Below are positions 24,401 to 35,800 of a stretch of DNA of 64,000 nt, in pieces. The stretch is from Oopsacas minuta (taxonomy: Eukaryota; Porifera; Hexactinellida; Lyssacinosida; Leucopsacidae): assembly GCA_024704765.1 (NCBI GenBank), contig JAKMXF010000365.1, forward strand, positions 434,001 through 498,000. The letters are read 5' to 3'. Every line of letters starts with the position of its first letter. Position 1 is the first letter of the stretch. The notes beneath the pieces are model-generated. The model was not told the origin of the DNA and searched no databases. It saw only the letters and a program-made list of their open reading frames with translations. The position numbers and the translations under genes are program-made.

Positions 24401-25627
24401 GCTGTAACTTCTCTTGACGTATGAGTTCTGCTCTGAGGGAGGTTCCTCTTTCATGCTCAGCTGTTTCCAGTCTATCCCATGCCTTATTAATATCTGATAT
24501 CAACAGACCCTCGGGTGGTTTCCAACTCTTCATCATTTGTTCTCTCAGCTGGGATTGAATATTGAAAAATATTTCCTCTAACGAAACTCTATCTCCGTAC
24601 TTTGGTGGCTTCTCATCGTGACGATATCTATTGTAAATATATAAACAATAAATATATACGAACTCAAAGTTCTGAAAAAATAATAAACTTACTTATTGAA
24701 ATTTGATAGTAGCTCTCTCATGCCAGCAAGAGAGTTAGGAAAAGAGTGTTTACTGAGAGACACAATCTTATCCTCAATCCACTTGAGTAGAGCAGTTGCT
24801 ATAGTCACATACTGCTGCTTAGTTTTCTCTAATTCCATAAGGAATGTGAGAATCTTCACCAGCCTCTTGCCACCAGTCTCTCCATCCTTTAGTTTAGTAA
24901 AGTAGTGATACAATGCTACAACATATGTCATGATACTCTTGTCATCAGGTCGCATGACATCAACGTCTTCAGCATCCAGCAGTTGTTTTATACCCAAACG
25001 TCGCTCTGCTACTCTAAATGCATTATTGAGATTATCCTGATGTTTTGATGGGACCAATTTCTCAAACTCTATCAGTTCAGGTCTGTGCTTGTGTATAAGA
25101 GCATTGAATGCTAATCCATCTCTCCAGCTGGTTGTAAAGTTCTGTACATTCACATTAGCGTAACCTTTTGTTTTGATCTGACACCATAACAATAGCGCTT
25201 CTTTCGCGGATTTTCTCTCATTGGACTCAGTCTCTATCACGATGTCTTCGATCTGGAAGCGGAGGATGACTGTCCATATCAGTCCCAATGTAAGAGTAGG
25301 ATTACCGTCTACTATATCCTCTGGTCCAATACCCTCCAAACGCACTTTCTTCAACTGTAAGAACTTGAGCACTCTGGATACATTCTCTACCATATGTAAG
25401 CGTAGTTTTCCGCGATTTATCGTGAAGGTCTCTCCTGATAGTATCTGTAGCACTTTGAGGAGGAGTACTCCATCACATAAGTCTTTGTAGAGATCATTGA
25501 TGTGTAAGCCTACTTTGTCTAGATTAGAGTTTATCCATTTTGTGAATGTCTTCTTCTGAGTATTTTCTCGCTGTTTTTTTAGAACCTCAATGCGGTTCCG
25601 TTCGAAACCGTAAGTGAGGTGTGCCAT
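12449..25627 (-). CDS. Beta-heavy spectrin (CH-CH, about 30 spectrin repeats, SH3, PH)
   Basis: Six exons join in phase to 3,899 residues: 24693-25627, 24388-24627, 23491-24133, 19902-22615, 19378-19849 and one 6.7 kb exon 12449-19144. The N-terminus (MAHLTYGFERNRIEVLKKQR) leads into tandem calponin-homology domains, about 22-125 and 138-245, which bind actin. Spectrin repeats fill most of the rest, roughly 30 by length. An SH3 domain at about 832-886 (DWWLVKRLEDKKQGYVPANY) interrupts the early repeats, which marks the beta-heavy class (fly karst, worm sma-1, human SPTBN5; 3,674-4,097 residues), as does the length. A charged helix precedes a PH domain near 3718-3820 (AWRSYYVVLKGPRLSFYKDK), which binds phosphoinositides. 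With alpha-spectrin it builds the apical membrane skeleton of epithelia. Intron 3 (22616-23490) contains a gene on the other strand. Confidence 0.95.
22697..23359 (+). CDS. Uncharacterised 220-residue basic protein, nested in a spectrin intron
   Basis: An intronless frame of 220 codons from an ATG, antisense to and wholly inside intron 3 (22616-23490) of beta-heavy spectrin. The protein is hydrophilic and rich in Lys, Glu and Arg: a helical-looking middle (residues about 45-110), a basic stretch GKKGSKKKTVKKESS, a Ser-Pro site (RSPSPTR) and a conserved-looking aromatic end (LWGKTTKMWKPNI). There is no signal peptide or membrane segment. I do not recognise the family. Small basic proteins with aromatic termini are common among ciliary microtubule-associated proteins, but that is only a suggestion. 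Sense-codon use and length make a chance frame unlikely, since the opposite strand here is intron. Confidence 0.7.
   Translation: MESHSGYNIGWRTDRYRRFLPELDSCKELKNDCSIKTSPEAQSSADKLELMLHTASINRTLVEAYMEDMAVRRDTLREGDLAIAKIEDYNRERNEDQNHIVTSVQKHRTEATKYPQPPELRESKLLLLNDISVERYGKKGSKKKTVKKESSLKTRSPSPTRIFFTESPDKPTVCVKKANKEERWEPLSYSAMGDLGFNFRIAPGEGQLWGKTTKMWKPNI
24178..24353. mobile_element. Miniature inverted-repeat element in spectrin intron 2
   Basis: A 176 bp block flanked by TA on both sides, starting CAGCCAACTCTGG and ending GGGAGTGAACTG. The terminal CAG/CTG with TA target duplication and imperfect terminal inverted repeats are the signature of Tc1/mariner-superfamily (pogo/Tigger-type) miniature elements. 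It has no coding capacity and sits in the intron 24134-24387. Confidence 0.6.
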
Positions 25628-26101
25628 CAGGCGTATTCCAAGTAATTCACTAGCTAGTTTTATGGATGAAATATCAAAGTATTTGGGATGTAGAAATTCA
25701 AAATCATGCCAAGCTCACATCACAGTTTCTAGCAAATTTATGACAAACAATGCTAGGTTTATTGTATTTCATGAACGGATAGCGCTGACAGTTTGATACA
25801 GGTAGTGCAGTGCTAGGCTATAGGCTGTTAGCTAATAGCTATCACTGTCCTCCTGGAATAAAATATCAGTAGACGATCTACCGTTACAATATTACACAGT
25901 TAGCCAAAAAGTAAATTCCTCATGAATTCATCAATTTGTGAATGAAGGGAAAATAATTTCAAATAAATTTACTGATTAGCGAGCTATCATATTTTTGGAT
26001 AACAAACTTAATAAATTCTGCAGGAATCGTCACCCAAAAAATATTTGTTTTATTTTCAGGAAATATTTTTGATCATCAAGCAAACTTTTGTAATATATAT
26101 A

Positions 26102-26285
26102 CAGTCGACTCCGGTTAATCGGACCACTTTTGTCCAGAGTAAAGTGGTCCGATTATCCGGAGTGTCCGATTAACCGAAAAATGTTAAATATTAATCCTGG
26201 ATTAGATTAGATTCCGTCCAGGAAAAATGGTCCGATTAACCGAATTGTCCGATTAACCAGTGGTCCGATTAACCGGAGTCGACTG
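26102..26285. mobile_element. Well-preserved TA-flanked miniature inverted-repeat element (MITE)
   Basis: A 184 bp element with near-perfect terminal inverted repeats: the left end reads CAGTCGACTCCGGTTAATCG and the right end is its reverse complement apart from internal drift. TA follows and precedes it on both sides within a TATATA context. The motif GGTCCGATTAACCG recurs inside in both orientations, so the single strand could fold into a long hairpin. This is the structure of non-autonomous pogo/Tigger-like elements. It lies about 470 bp upstream of the TATA box of hedgling. Of the similar elements in this window it is the least decayed. Confidence 0.88.
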
Positions 26286-26755
26286 TATATATATAATTCT
26301 GTATGACAATTATTGTATAATAATAAATATGGGAATATTGTATTCAATTAGAAATTTGGAAATAATAATGATAACTTATTCATAGTAATCACACTCGGAA
26401 ATTCTTGCTAGTATATGACCAGGGTCTCATTTATGGAGGCTGGGGGGGAGGCATTTGCCCCCCTTGCCCCAATATGTCTGGATGAAACACTGATTACCAA
26501 TTACTCTTTCACACTTAATGTAGAGCTTTTCGACTAATTATATATTTTGAATGATGGATACATTACTTAGAGATTATCATGCGCAAGAAGTCCTTACATC
26601 CTCAATTTAGTTAATATGGTAATATGCTATTACTACGACAAACTTTCTGAAAAGAATAATGATTTCGGGAAATTTGATCTCTAAATTCTGCAATCCCATT
26701 TCATCACATCATGTATATTCGTATAAGTTTCATATAATTATGCTGGTCTGGTTAA

Positions 26756-26764
26756 TATAAAAGG
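26756..26764 (+). promoter_or_regulatory. TATA box of the hedgling gene
   Basis: TATAAAAGG stands 115 bp before the hedgling ATG (26871). An initiator-like CCAGTTC with its A at 26782 lies 26 bp downstream of the first T, close to the usual spacing for a TATA-directed start. This is the clearest core promoter I see in the window. Confidence 0.6.
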
Positions 26765-26870
26765 ATACAGTTCAAGAGTCCAGTTCGTTATTATCCAAAA
26801 GATCTTGCAGATTTCCTTTACTCGTGACTGTTATTTCGTTTCATTCCATAATCTGCCAATTTCCTACGCT

Positions 26871-29800
26871 ATGCGTTGGATAATCCTGTTCACAGCGTTG
26901 CTCGTCTGTACAACAATTTGCTGGTCAAGGCATAAGAGTGGTAAACCAACCTCACTGGGAAAGAACAAGAACTACCCTGATAGAGATGCGGTAGATGAGT
27001 GTGGAAGAATCCAAATCCAAATTAAGAGAAATACTGGCCCTTTCAAGCGTTTAATCAAATACTTCACTAATTCTCAGCAGTTTATTGCTACTCCAGATCA
27101 AAGTTATGTCACTAGCAGACTCAAATTGGTTATCGACAGATTACTTCAAGCAATAAACTCTGAAGACGCTATCGATATTATTCAAGGATGGAGTGAAGAT
27201 ATTGACCTAGACGACAGACTATCATTGCGTTATGAAGGTAAATATTTATCGCAGATAATGATATGGTAGTAATTTAATACTATACTTTTTTTAGCTCGTT
27301 CCATAAGATTCAAATATCGCTCAAATAACGTTGCAAACAGACTCAGGGATTTAGCTGGCTATGCTATAGAAGCTGGATGTGATTGGGTCAGGAATGAGGA
27401 AGATGACTACATCACTTGTTGTGTCAGACCAGACGGTATGTTATGACGTCATTTTATGACACCATACACATGAAACTCCTTATTAAATAATTATATTTTG
27501 AATTATTGATTTAGATTGCAGAGTTCCTATTGATTTGACCTTCATGCTGGACACTTCAGGGAGTGTAGGTCGCAGAAACCATGAACAAGCCCTTAAATTT
27601 ATATACGATGTCGTTGGATACTTCAACATAGGTTATAATGCTACTCAGGTAGCATTAATTCCATTTGCTACTTATGTACACTCATACTTCTTCTTTAGCA
27701 GGTAACACTTGTATATTAGATATATGCAGTCGAATCCAGTTATATCGAAAAAATCATAGCGGTACCTTGAGTTTCAATATAACAGGAGTTTACTGTATTT
27801 TGATTATTATTTAAGGTACTATGGATATTTAACTCTTCTATGTAATATTTGAGATTGGTGTCATCTTTTGAAATTTAATAACTGTTATAAACGTCCAGGT
27901 CATTGGGTGATATACACACACACAATTTTTGATTGTATTAACCTCTGAATTTTATTCTTCTAGTTTTACAGACAAGGCTAGTCTACAAGCACGAATTCTA
28001 TCCATCCCATATTCACGTGGTTGGACAAATACGTGGAAAGGACTGTACGTAGCAGAGTATTATGTTTACACTCAAACTTACGGGGTTAGACCGATATTAA
28101 GTGGTGTTCCTAGAGTTGTCATAATCCTTACAGATGGTAAATCAAATGGTAGAGACCCTCTTCCATATGCTGAGAGTTTAAAGGATGCCGATGTTACTGT
28201 GTTTTCTGTTGGAATTGGGAGGTAATCACTTCAATCTATGCATGATCTTCCTGACTACTTTATTCTATTTATTTAGTGGTATCGATGAAGAAGAGCTGAG
28301 ACAATTCGCTTCTGATCCAGTTGATGATCACGTCATTCTGATTGATTCATACCCAGACATAGAAGATTTTGTCAATAGATTGTCTGCTTACACTTGTACA
28401 GGTTTGTATAGCGTCTGTAGATTTATCATAACTCATATATATTTTAATTATTTGTCTAACAGAACCTGGCCCAACAGACCCTGGCAATATCACTGAAGTT
28501 GAAATACCTGAAGATGACTTTCGCTACTTCCAAGCAATGTGTTCATCATATAATCATAGCAATACTACAATTACTATAGAGGAGACAGATGTAAATGGAA
28601 CATGTTCCCTCTACGTTTCTACTGACCCTGATAACAAGAATCCGGGTCCTCTTACAAGCACCATTACTACCTACAGTAACACATCAAATGTTGTTGTAAA
28701 ACATATTACACTACCAAGTGGTATCAATACTACTGTAAGTGTTTTAAACTGTTAATTCATATTTTATTGGCCTTTTACATGTTTCTATCTCTCCTAGCTC
28801 ATTTATATATCATTACAAGGGACAGGGACAACAATGAACGCATGTACTGTAACGATATATGACACTCTGTTTAATCAAACTAGCTATGATTTCGCTATAC
28901 CAGAGGAAGTGTATAATGATCATGTATTAGGTACATTAACTGCAGAGTTCAGATCTGGAGATTTTGAGTGAGTTTTCGTTGCTTAATCTTAAATTAAAAT
29001 CTTGTTAATAGTTTCCGATTTCCTATTGAGAACATTATAATAATTGTTTATACCCTCTAGCTATTACTATTCCATAATACAAGAGAAAGACTACAACTTT
29101 TTCTCAATAGACTCTGAAACCGGTCGCCTCGCTGTATCCGGTACATTTGATTTTGAAGATAGAAACATGTATCAAGCCAGTATACTAGTGGAAGATCCAA
29201 GAATAGGTTGTCTAAAGGGCCGTACTACTGTAAATCTTTTGATAACAGATATCAATGATAATCGTCCAATATTCGCACAAGAACTTTATACTGAAAATAT
29301 ATCAGAAAATGTCCACATAGATTACGAGGTAATTACTGTATCAGCTATTGATAAGGATACTGGTACTAATGCTGAACTGGTATACAGCTTTGAAGATCCC
29401 AATCATAATACTGATTTCGCTATATCCTCTGAGGGCGTGGTGACTGTATCAGAATATCTAGACGGGTACTTAATGCCGTACTATGAATACACCTTCGTTG
29501 CTACTGATGGAGGACAGCCTGTTATGAGCGGAACAGCTACTTTGAGGATTAATATTAATCGAGTTAATTCACAGCCTATATTTATCGAATGTTCTACTGA
29601 TGATTGTGAATTGGAAATTCCCGAGAATTCTCTTGATGGTGATGATTTCCTGAATTTAGATTATTTTCTAACTGCTATGGATCCAGACACTGGAGGACCT
29701 GATGCTGAGTTAACATGGACTGGTGGTAGTGCTCTTTTCGAGATTGATTCTGAGACAGGTGAATTGATACTAACAGGTGATCTAGATAGAGAGACTCAAG

Positions 29801-32800
29801 CTAGCTATTCATTAGAATTCATTGTGTCAGATGGAGGAAATCCTAGTCTATCTGCAGCCGTCACTGTCACAGTGATAGTGACAGATGTCAACGATAACCG
29901 GCCTGAGTTTGAACAAGATATTTACTCAAATGTAATCGCAGAGAACCTAGGCCCTATTGATATTTTCCGAGTAGTCGCAACGGATATGGATGAAGGGTAT
30001 AATGCGGAAATAACGTATTCGCTCGGTGGTAATGCTCAATACTTTTCCATTAATGATGATGGAGTCGTGTCAACAACACAACAATTTGACTTTGAGAACC
30101 TTCCATCTAACCTTATAGACTTTAATATTATAGCAACCGATGGAAATTTTATAGAAGAAGTTCTTGGCCTTTTGACTATCACAGACGTTAACGATAACTC
30201 TCCTAGCATAACCGGTATAAGTACTGTTACTCTACCTGAAAACACTACACTCAATACTGTAGTGTTTAACTTGACTATCACTGATGCAGATTCTGAGGAA
30301 AATGGGGAGGTAACTGTTGTTATAGTTGATGGCAATCAAGCTGGATCATTCCTACTAGAGCATAATGATACGAATGCTATAATAATTCTGGAAAGAAATC
30401 TTGACTTTGAAGTTTCTCGCTCTCATATACTGAGGTTACGTGCTACTGACGGAGGAGATCCAGCTCGTATTACGTCACTAGACCTACATGTTACTGTACT
30501 AGATATTAACGACAATACTCCAATGTGTAGCCCAGAAATTACCAATACACTCCGTGAAGATGTACCAATAAATACACAAGTAGGACAAGTACAAGCTACT
30601 GACGGAGATGGACCTAACTCTCCTAACTCACAAATTTCATACAGTATCACTGCCGTTAACTCACATACTTACACAAACCTAGTAGAGCTATTCTCTATTA
30701 GCTCTGATGGCTTAGTTACAACTAATGGAGCACTAGATATAGAATCATCTCCTCAGTATAATATCACAGTAACTGCGTCTGATAACGGTGATCTTATGCT
30801 CAGCTGTAGAGTCTATATCATATTAACACTAGAAGATGTTAATGAATTTCCTCCTGTTATCAACACTACTGCTTCAACCTTAAATGTTACTGTAAGAGAA
30901 GATGCTCCAGATGGTACACTAATTGCTACTGTTATAGCAACAGATGCTGATTTCACCAGTGGAGGTATTATATATGAGCTAACAAACCCAAATTTTGGCA
31001 TCAATCCTGAAAATGGAGAGATAAGGGTAACTGGGAGCTTAGACTTTGAGACTACACCTTCCTACCAGCTGATAGTAGTAGTTACCGATGGATTCAATGA
31101 AGGAACTGCTGTTATAGCAGTGGAAGTTCTTAATATTAATGACATTACTCCTACAATCAATATAGAAACTCCTCTTCCTGTATCAGAGGGTTTGCTTGTA
31201 GATTCAAATATAACCTGTTTCGATATAATGGATGGAGATGGAGAGGCTAATGGAATATTTTCTGTGTCTTTTAGCGGAGCTGGCTCTTCTCTGCTTAATT
31301 ACAATACCAATACAAGTTGTATAACTCTAGCTGAAGAGTTGGATAGAGAAGGGGATCTAGGAGATAATCTTGTAGTCTCGTTAACAGTTAATGACAATGG
31401 AGAACCTAATCTGCACTCCACTACAGCGTTTGTGCTAGAAATAACAGATATTAATGACAATAATCCTACATTTTCAGGTCCCTTATTGTCATCTTCTGTC
31501 TCTGAGAATTCAGATATAGGGACAGCAGTCTTCTCCGCAGTAGCTACTGATATAGATGCTGGGGATAACGCTAGGATTGTATACCAACTCAACTCAACTC
31601 AATTCTCTATTAATATTAACGGTTTGATATCTGTGAATGATGTGATAGACTTTGAGACTACAGTTACGATTGTCCTGCTTGTAACTGCTAGTGATCTCGG
31701 CGGCCCCTCTCTCAGCGGTACTGTAACTGTTGTCGTAGAAGTAATTGATGCGAATGACAATGTCCCAGTTCTAACAAACCTACCATTTACAGTGAATATC
31801 CCAGAGAATGGAGATGGTGTTGAATATATATTCTCTGTGACGTCATTTGATTTAGATACAGATTTAGAATCTCAGAATCCTGAATACTTTATCATAGAAT
31901 CATCGCCTAACAACACCCCTGATTTTTATTTTGAAGGTTATCATATATTAGCTAATACTTCTGTGTTTGATAGGGAAGCTATTCCATTGTACTCCCTCAC
32001 CATCTCTGTATCAGATGGATCCTTTTCAGCTACAAGTACATTGACCATAAACATTACAGATGTTAACGATAACGCTCCCATGTTTCTAGGAGAATTATCC
32101 TTCCCTATTAAAGAATGTGAACATGATTGTTTCAATGTATTTACGATAGAGACTTTTGATACTGATGAATCTGGTACAATTAATGCAGTTCTCAGTACAG
32201 TGGATATTTTCAATACTAACTCGTTTGTTGCCGAAATTCTCGACACAAACACTATCAATATATCTTGTGTCCCAAATGCGGTAGATTTCGAGACAGCTCC
32301 TACCGAGTCATTCATATTACAAGCTACAGACGGAGGAGATCCTCCTCTATCTATTAACGTAACAATACAAGTTGAAGTATTAGATTGTAATGACAACATG
32401 CCTGTATTCTCTCAATCATATATCGAGATACCTCTCTATGAAGATGTACCAGTAAACTCTGTTATTACTGCATTCGCTGCTACAGATGTAGACACTGGTC
32501 TAGCTGGATTAGTTTCATACAGACAAGTCAACCTAGACAACCTTTTCTTTACTATTAACGCTACTACTGGTGAAGTAACCCTAATAAGATCTCTGGATTT
32601 TGAGTCTAGTAGAAACCACATTTTCTATGTGATAGCGTTTGATAGTGGATCCCCTAGTCTCAGTGCAGAAAGCTATCTACAAGTCAATGTTACTAATGTC
32701 AATGATAATCTCCCAGCCTTTGATTTTGACCCATATGAGCTGTCACTACCAGAGAACGAAGAACTGGGTTTCATATACAGTGATATTATGGCAACTGATG

Positions 32801-35800
32801 ATGATGGAGATACTATTGTATTCTTCATCCAAGGAAATACTCCTTTCACAGTCGAAGATGAACATTCTTCCAATTTAACGCTGACATCTGAACTTGACTT
32901 TGAAGATCAATACTTCCATTCCTTCACTATATTTGCTAAAAATCCTAACAGTACTGCGTCTGTATCAGCTGTAATTAACCTATATGTGTTAGATGTCAAT
33001 GACAATAGTCCTGTCATAACCAATGAAATATTTGAATTCAGCATACCAGAAGACACTGCATCCGGTACATTCGTATTCACGGCAACAGCTAAGGATAGTG
33101 ATTCAGGAGAAAATCGAATGTTCCATTTCTTCTTCCACGAATATATCTCAGAGTTTGAAATCACTCCCGATGGAGTTGTAACAACAAACGCAACATTTGA
33201 TAGAGAAGATATCTATAGTTATATGTTAAGCATTACTGTACAGGATATGGGAGAACCAACCATGAGCTCAACGCAATATTTTATGATTATAATTACAGAC
33301 GTTAATGATAACACTCCTCAATTTGATAGTAACGAGTATAGAGATTATATTTCAGAATCTGCACAACCTGGTACACAGCTACAGGTCATCATTGTATCAG
33401 ATTCCGACTCGGAGGAAAATGCTGAAGTTGACTTGACAGATGACTCTAGTGTGTTTAATGTTACTGAATCAGGTTCTGTAATTCTAGTTAGCCCTTTGGA
33501 TTTTGAATCGAGAAGTGACTATACATTTACAGTGACAGCAACTGATAGAGGTAATCCTTCCTTATCAAATACTGTTAACTATACGGTGATTGTTGAGAAC
33601 GAGAACGACAATCCTCCTGTCTTCTCATCTCCTATTTTCCAACTGAATATTCAAGAATATAATCAGTTAACTAACACCCATGAAAGTCTTGGAGTTATCT
33701 TCATAGCTGAAGCAACGGATGCTGACGATAACATGCTCTATTATTCATACGAAGTATTAAATGGTATAAATGTCTTCTCAATCAACTCTATTTCAGGTGA
33801 ACTATTCGCCTCCTATGAAGTAGATAGAGAGGCTTACGATCAGTTCGTGATAAATATAACTGCTACAGATGGATTATTCAACACATCTGCTCTCCTGTAT
33901 CTTATAGTTACAGATGTCAATGATAATTTCCCTTACTTCATATCTCCTAACATGAATAGATCAGTAAGTGAAGCTACACAACTTGAAGCTATCATAGCGA
34001 GTATAGAAGTTGTCGATAGAGACATTGGATTGAATGGATCGGTTGAATTATCAATTGAACAGACAGATCCAAATACTGAGTCTAGCGTGTTAGCAATATC
34101 ACAAGATGGTCAAATCGTACTTACAAGTGTTCTAGACTTTGAAACAACTAAAGAATATTCGTTTCGTATTACAGCTACTGACATGGGCCCTACCCCTCTT
34201 TCAAACACTACTACATTTACCCTCAGAGTATCAGATGTTAATGATAATACCCCTGTATTTACCATGGCTAATTATTCTGTGACAATAGAAGAGAACACGA
34301 TACCTAATCTTATGTGTGTATCTGCTACAGACGCAGATAGTGGTGTTAATGCCCATTTATCCTTCTTTATCCTGCAAGAACAAAGTGAATTAGAATCTGC
34401 TTTTGCCTTTTCTGGGTGTAACTTGATGGTAGTGGAGAGCTTTGATTTTGAACAGATACAAACATTCACTATTTTACTTGGTGTTCGAGATGCTGGTACT
34501 CCCTCTCTCAACTCCAGTGTGCTAGTCTACGTACAGATTACAGACGTGAATGATAACGAGCCTTTGTTCATCGGAGACTATCCCGATCCTCTCCTGGTTA
34601 GTGAGAACACTGCTATTGACACAGTTATATTATCAGTACAAGCTAGTGATTTAGACTCAGGATTGAATGGAAAGATAACATTCACCTTGTACGAAAATTT
34701 TAATGAAAAGTTCGGTATTACAGTAGATGGAAATCTTACTGTGCTAGAAATACTTGATTTCGAAACGACAGAGAGTTACTCACTGTCAATTATAGGTACG
34801 GATATGGGAGATTTCCCCTTGAGCACCTTTCTCAATTTAACTGTACAGGTAGTTAATGAGAACGATAACAACCCAATGTTTAATCAATCTTACTACGAGT
34901 TCTATATCCCAGAAAATTCCCCTATTGATACACTAATTGGCCAGACCCCTGCTACTGATGGAGATAGCGGATCGTTCGGAGACCTCATTTATTCAATTGT
35001 TAATGACCCCAATATTGCGATCTATTACACAAATACTTCTACTGAGCTCTCTACATTGATACAATTAGATCGTGAAGTTATACCCTCTTACTCTCTACAA
35101 GTACAAGTACAGGATGGAGGAGACCCTCCTCTATTCGATAGTGCTGATGTTACAATAACACTACTTGATGTAAATGACAATACACCTACGTTTGATGATG
35201 ATATTATTATAGTTACTATCCTAGAGAATGTCCCTGTTAACAGTATAGTTGTAGAGCTACATGCTACTGATAACGATCAGCCCGACACTCTCAATTCTCA
35301 AATAACATTCTCAATAAACGATACTACTTTCTATTTGGATCCTGATTATCCATCTGGGACTGTTATAATACGTACATATACTATATTAGACCGTGAGGTA
35401 CAATCTGTGTATTTTATCCAAGTAACAGCTACAGACAGTGGTTCCCCACCTCTTTCTTCTACAGCTAATATCACTGTTATTCTAGGAGATATTGATGACA
35501 ATGCTCCCATGTTTACTGATACTTTCGCCAACATAACACTGCCAGAATCCACAGCTGTTGACACACTAGTAGCTACTTTCTCCGCTTCTGATTCGGATAT
35601 ATCATCAACAATAATTTATACAATTCATCCATTTGATACATTTTATATTAACAGCAGTGGATCTGTCTTTCTAGGTACAAGTTTAGACTTTGAGACAACT
35701 CAGTTTTATAACTTAACTATTAATGCTACAGACGATAGAGCCAATTCTTCAGCTACTCTACTCGTGTTTGTTACTGACGTTAACGAATATGTACCTTATT

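Larger units (their letters stand above)
25628..26870. other. Divergent intergenic region between beta-heavy spectrin and hedgling
   Basis: The two largest genes of the window are transcribed away from each other from this 1.24 kb stretch, so it should hold both promoters. It contains the miniature element at 26102-26285, a G/C-run patch near 26440-26470 and a TATA box for hedgling at 26756-26764. Confidence 0.7.

Noticed and set aside
26440-26475. G-run and C-run patch as a stable hairpin or regulatory site
   Set aside because: The runs could pair, but the sequence is low-complexity and looks like a repeat remnant; no supporting context was found.
26805-26870. Longer N-terminus for hedgling
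   Set aside because: The upstream codons contain no ATG; the first ATG at 26871 directly gives a good signal peptide and lies downstream of a TATA box at normal distance.
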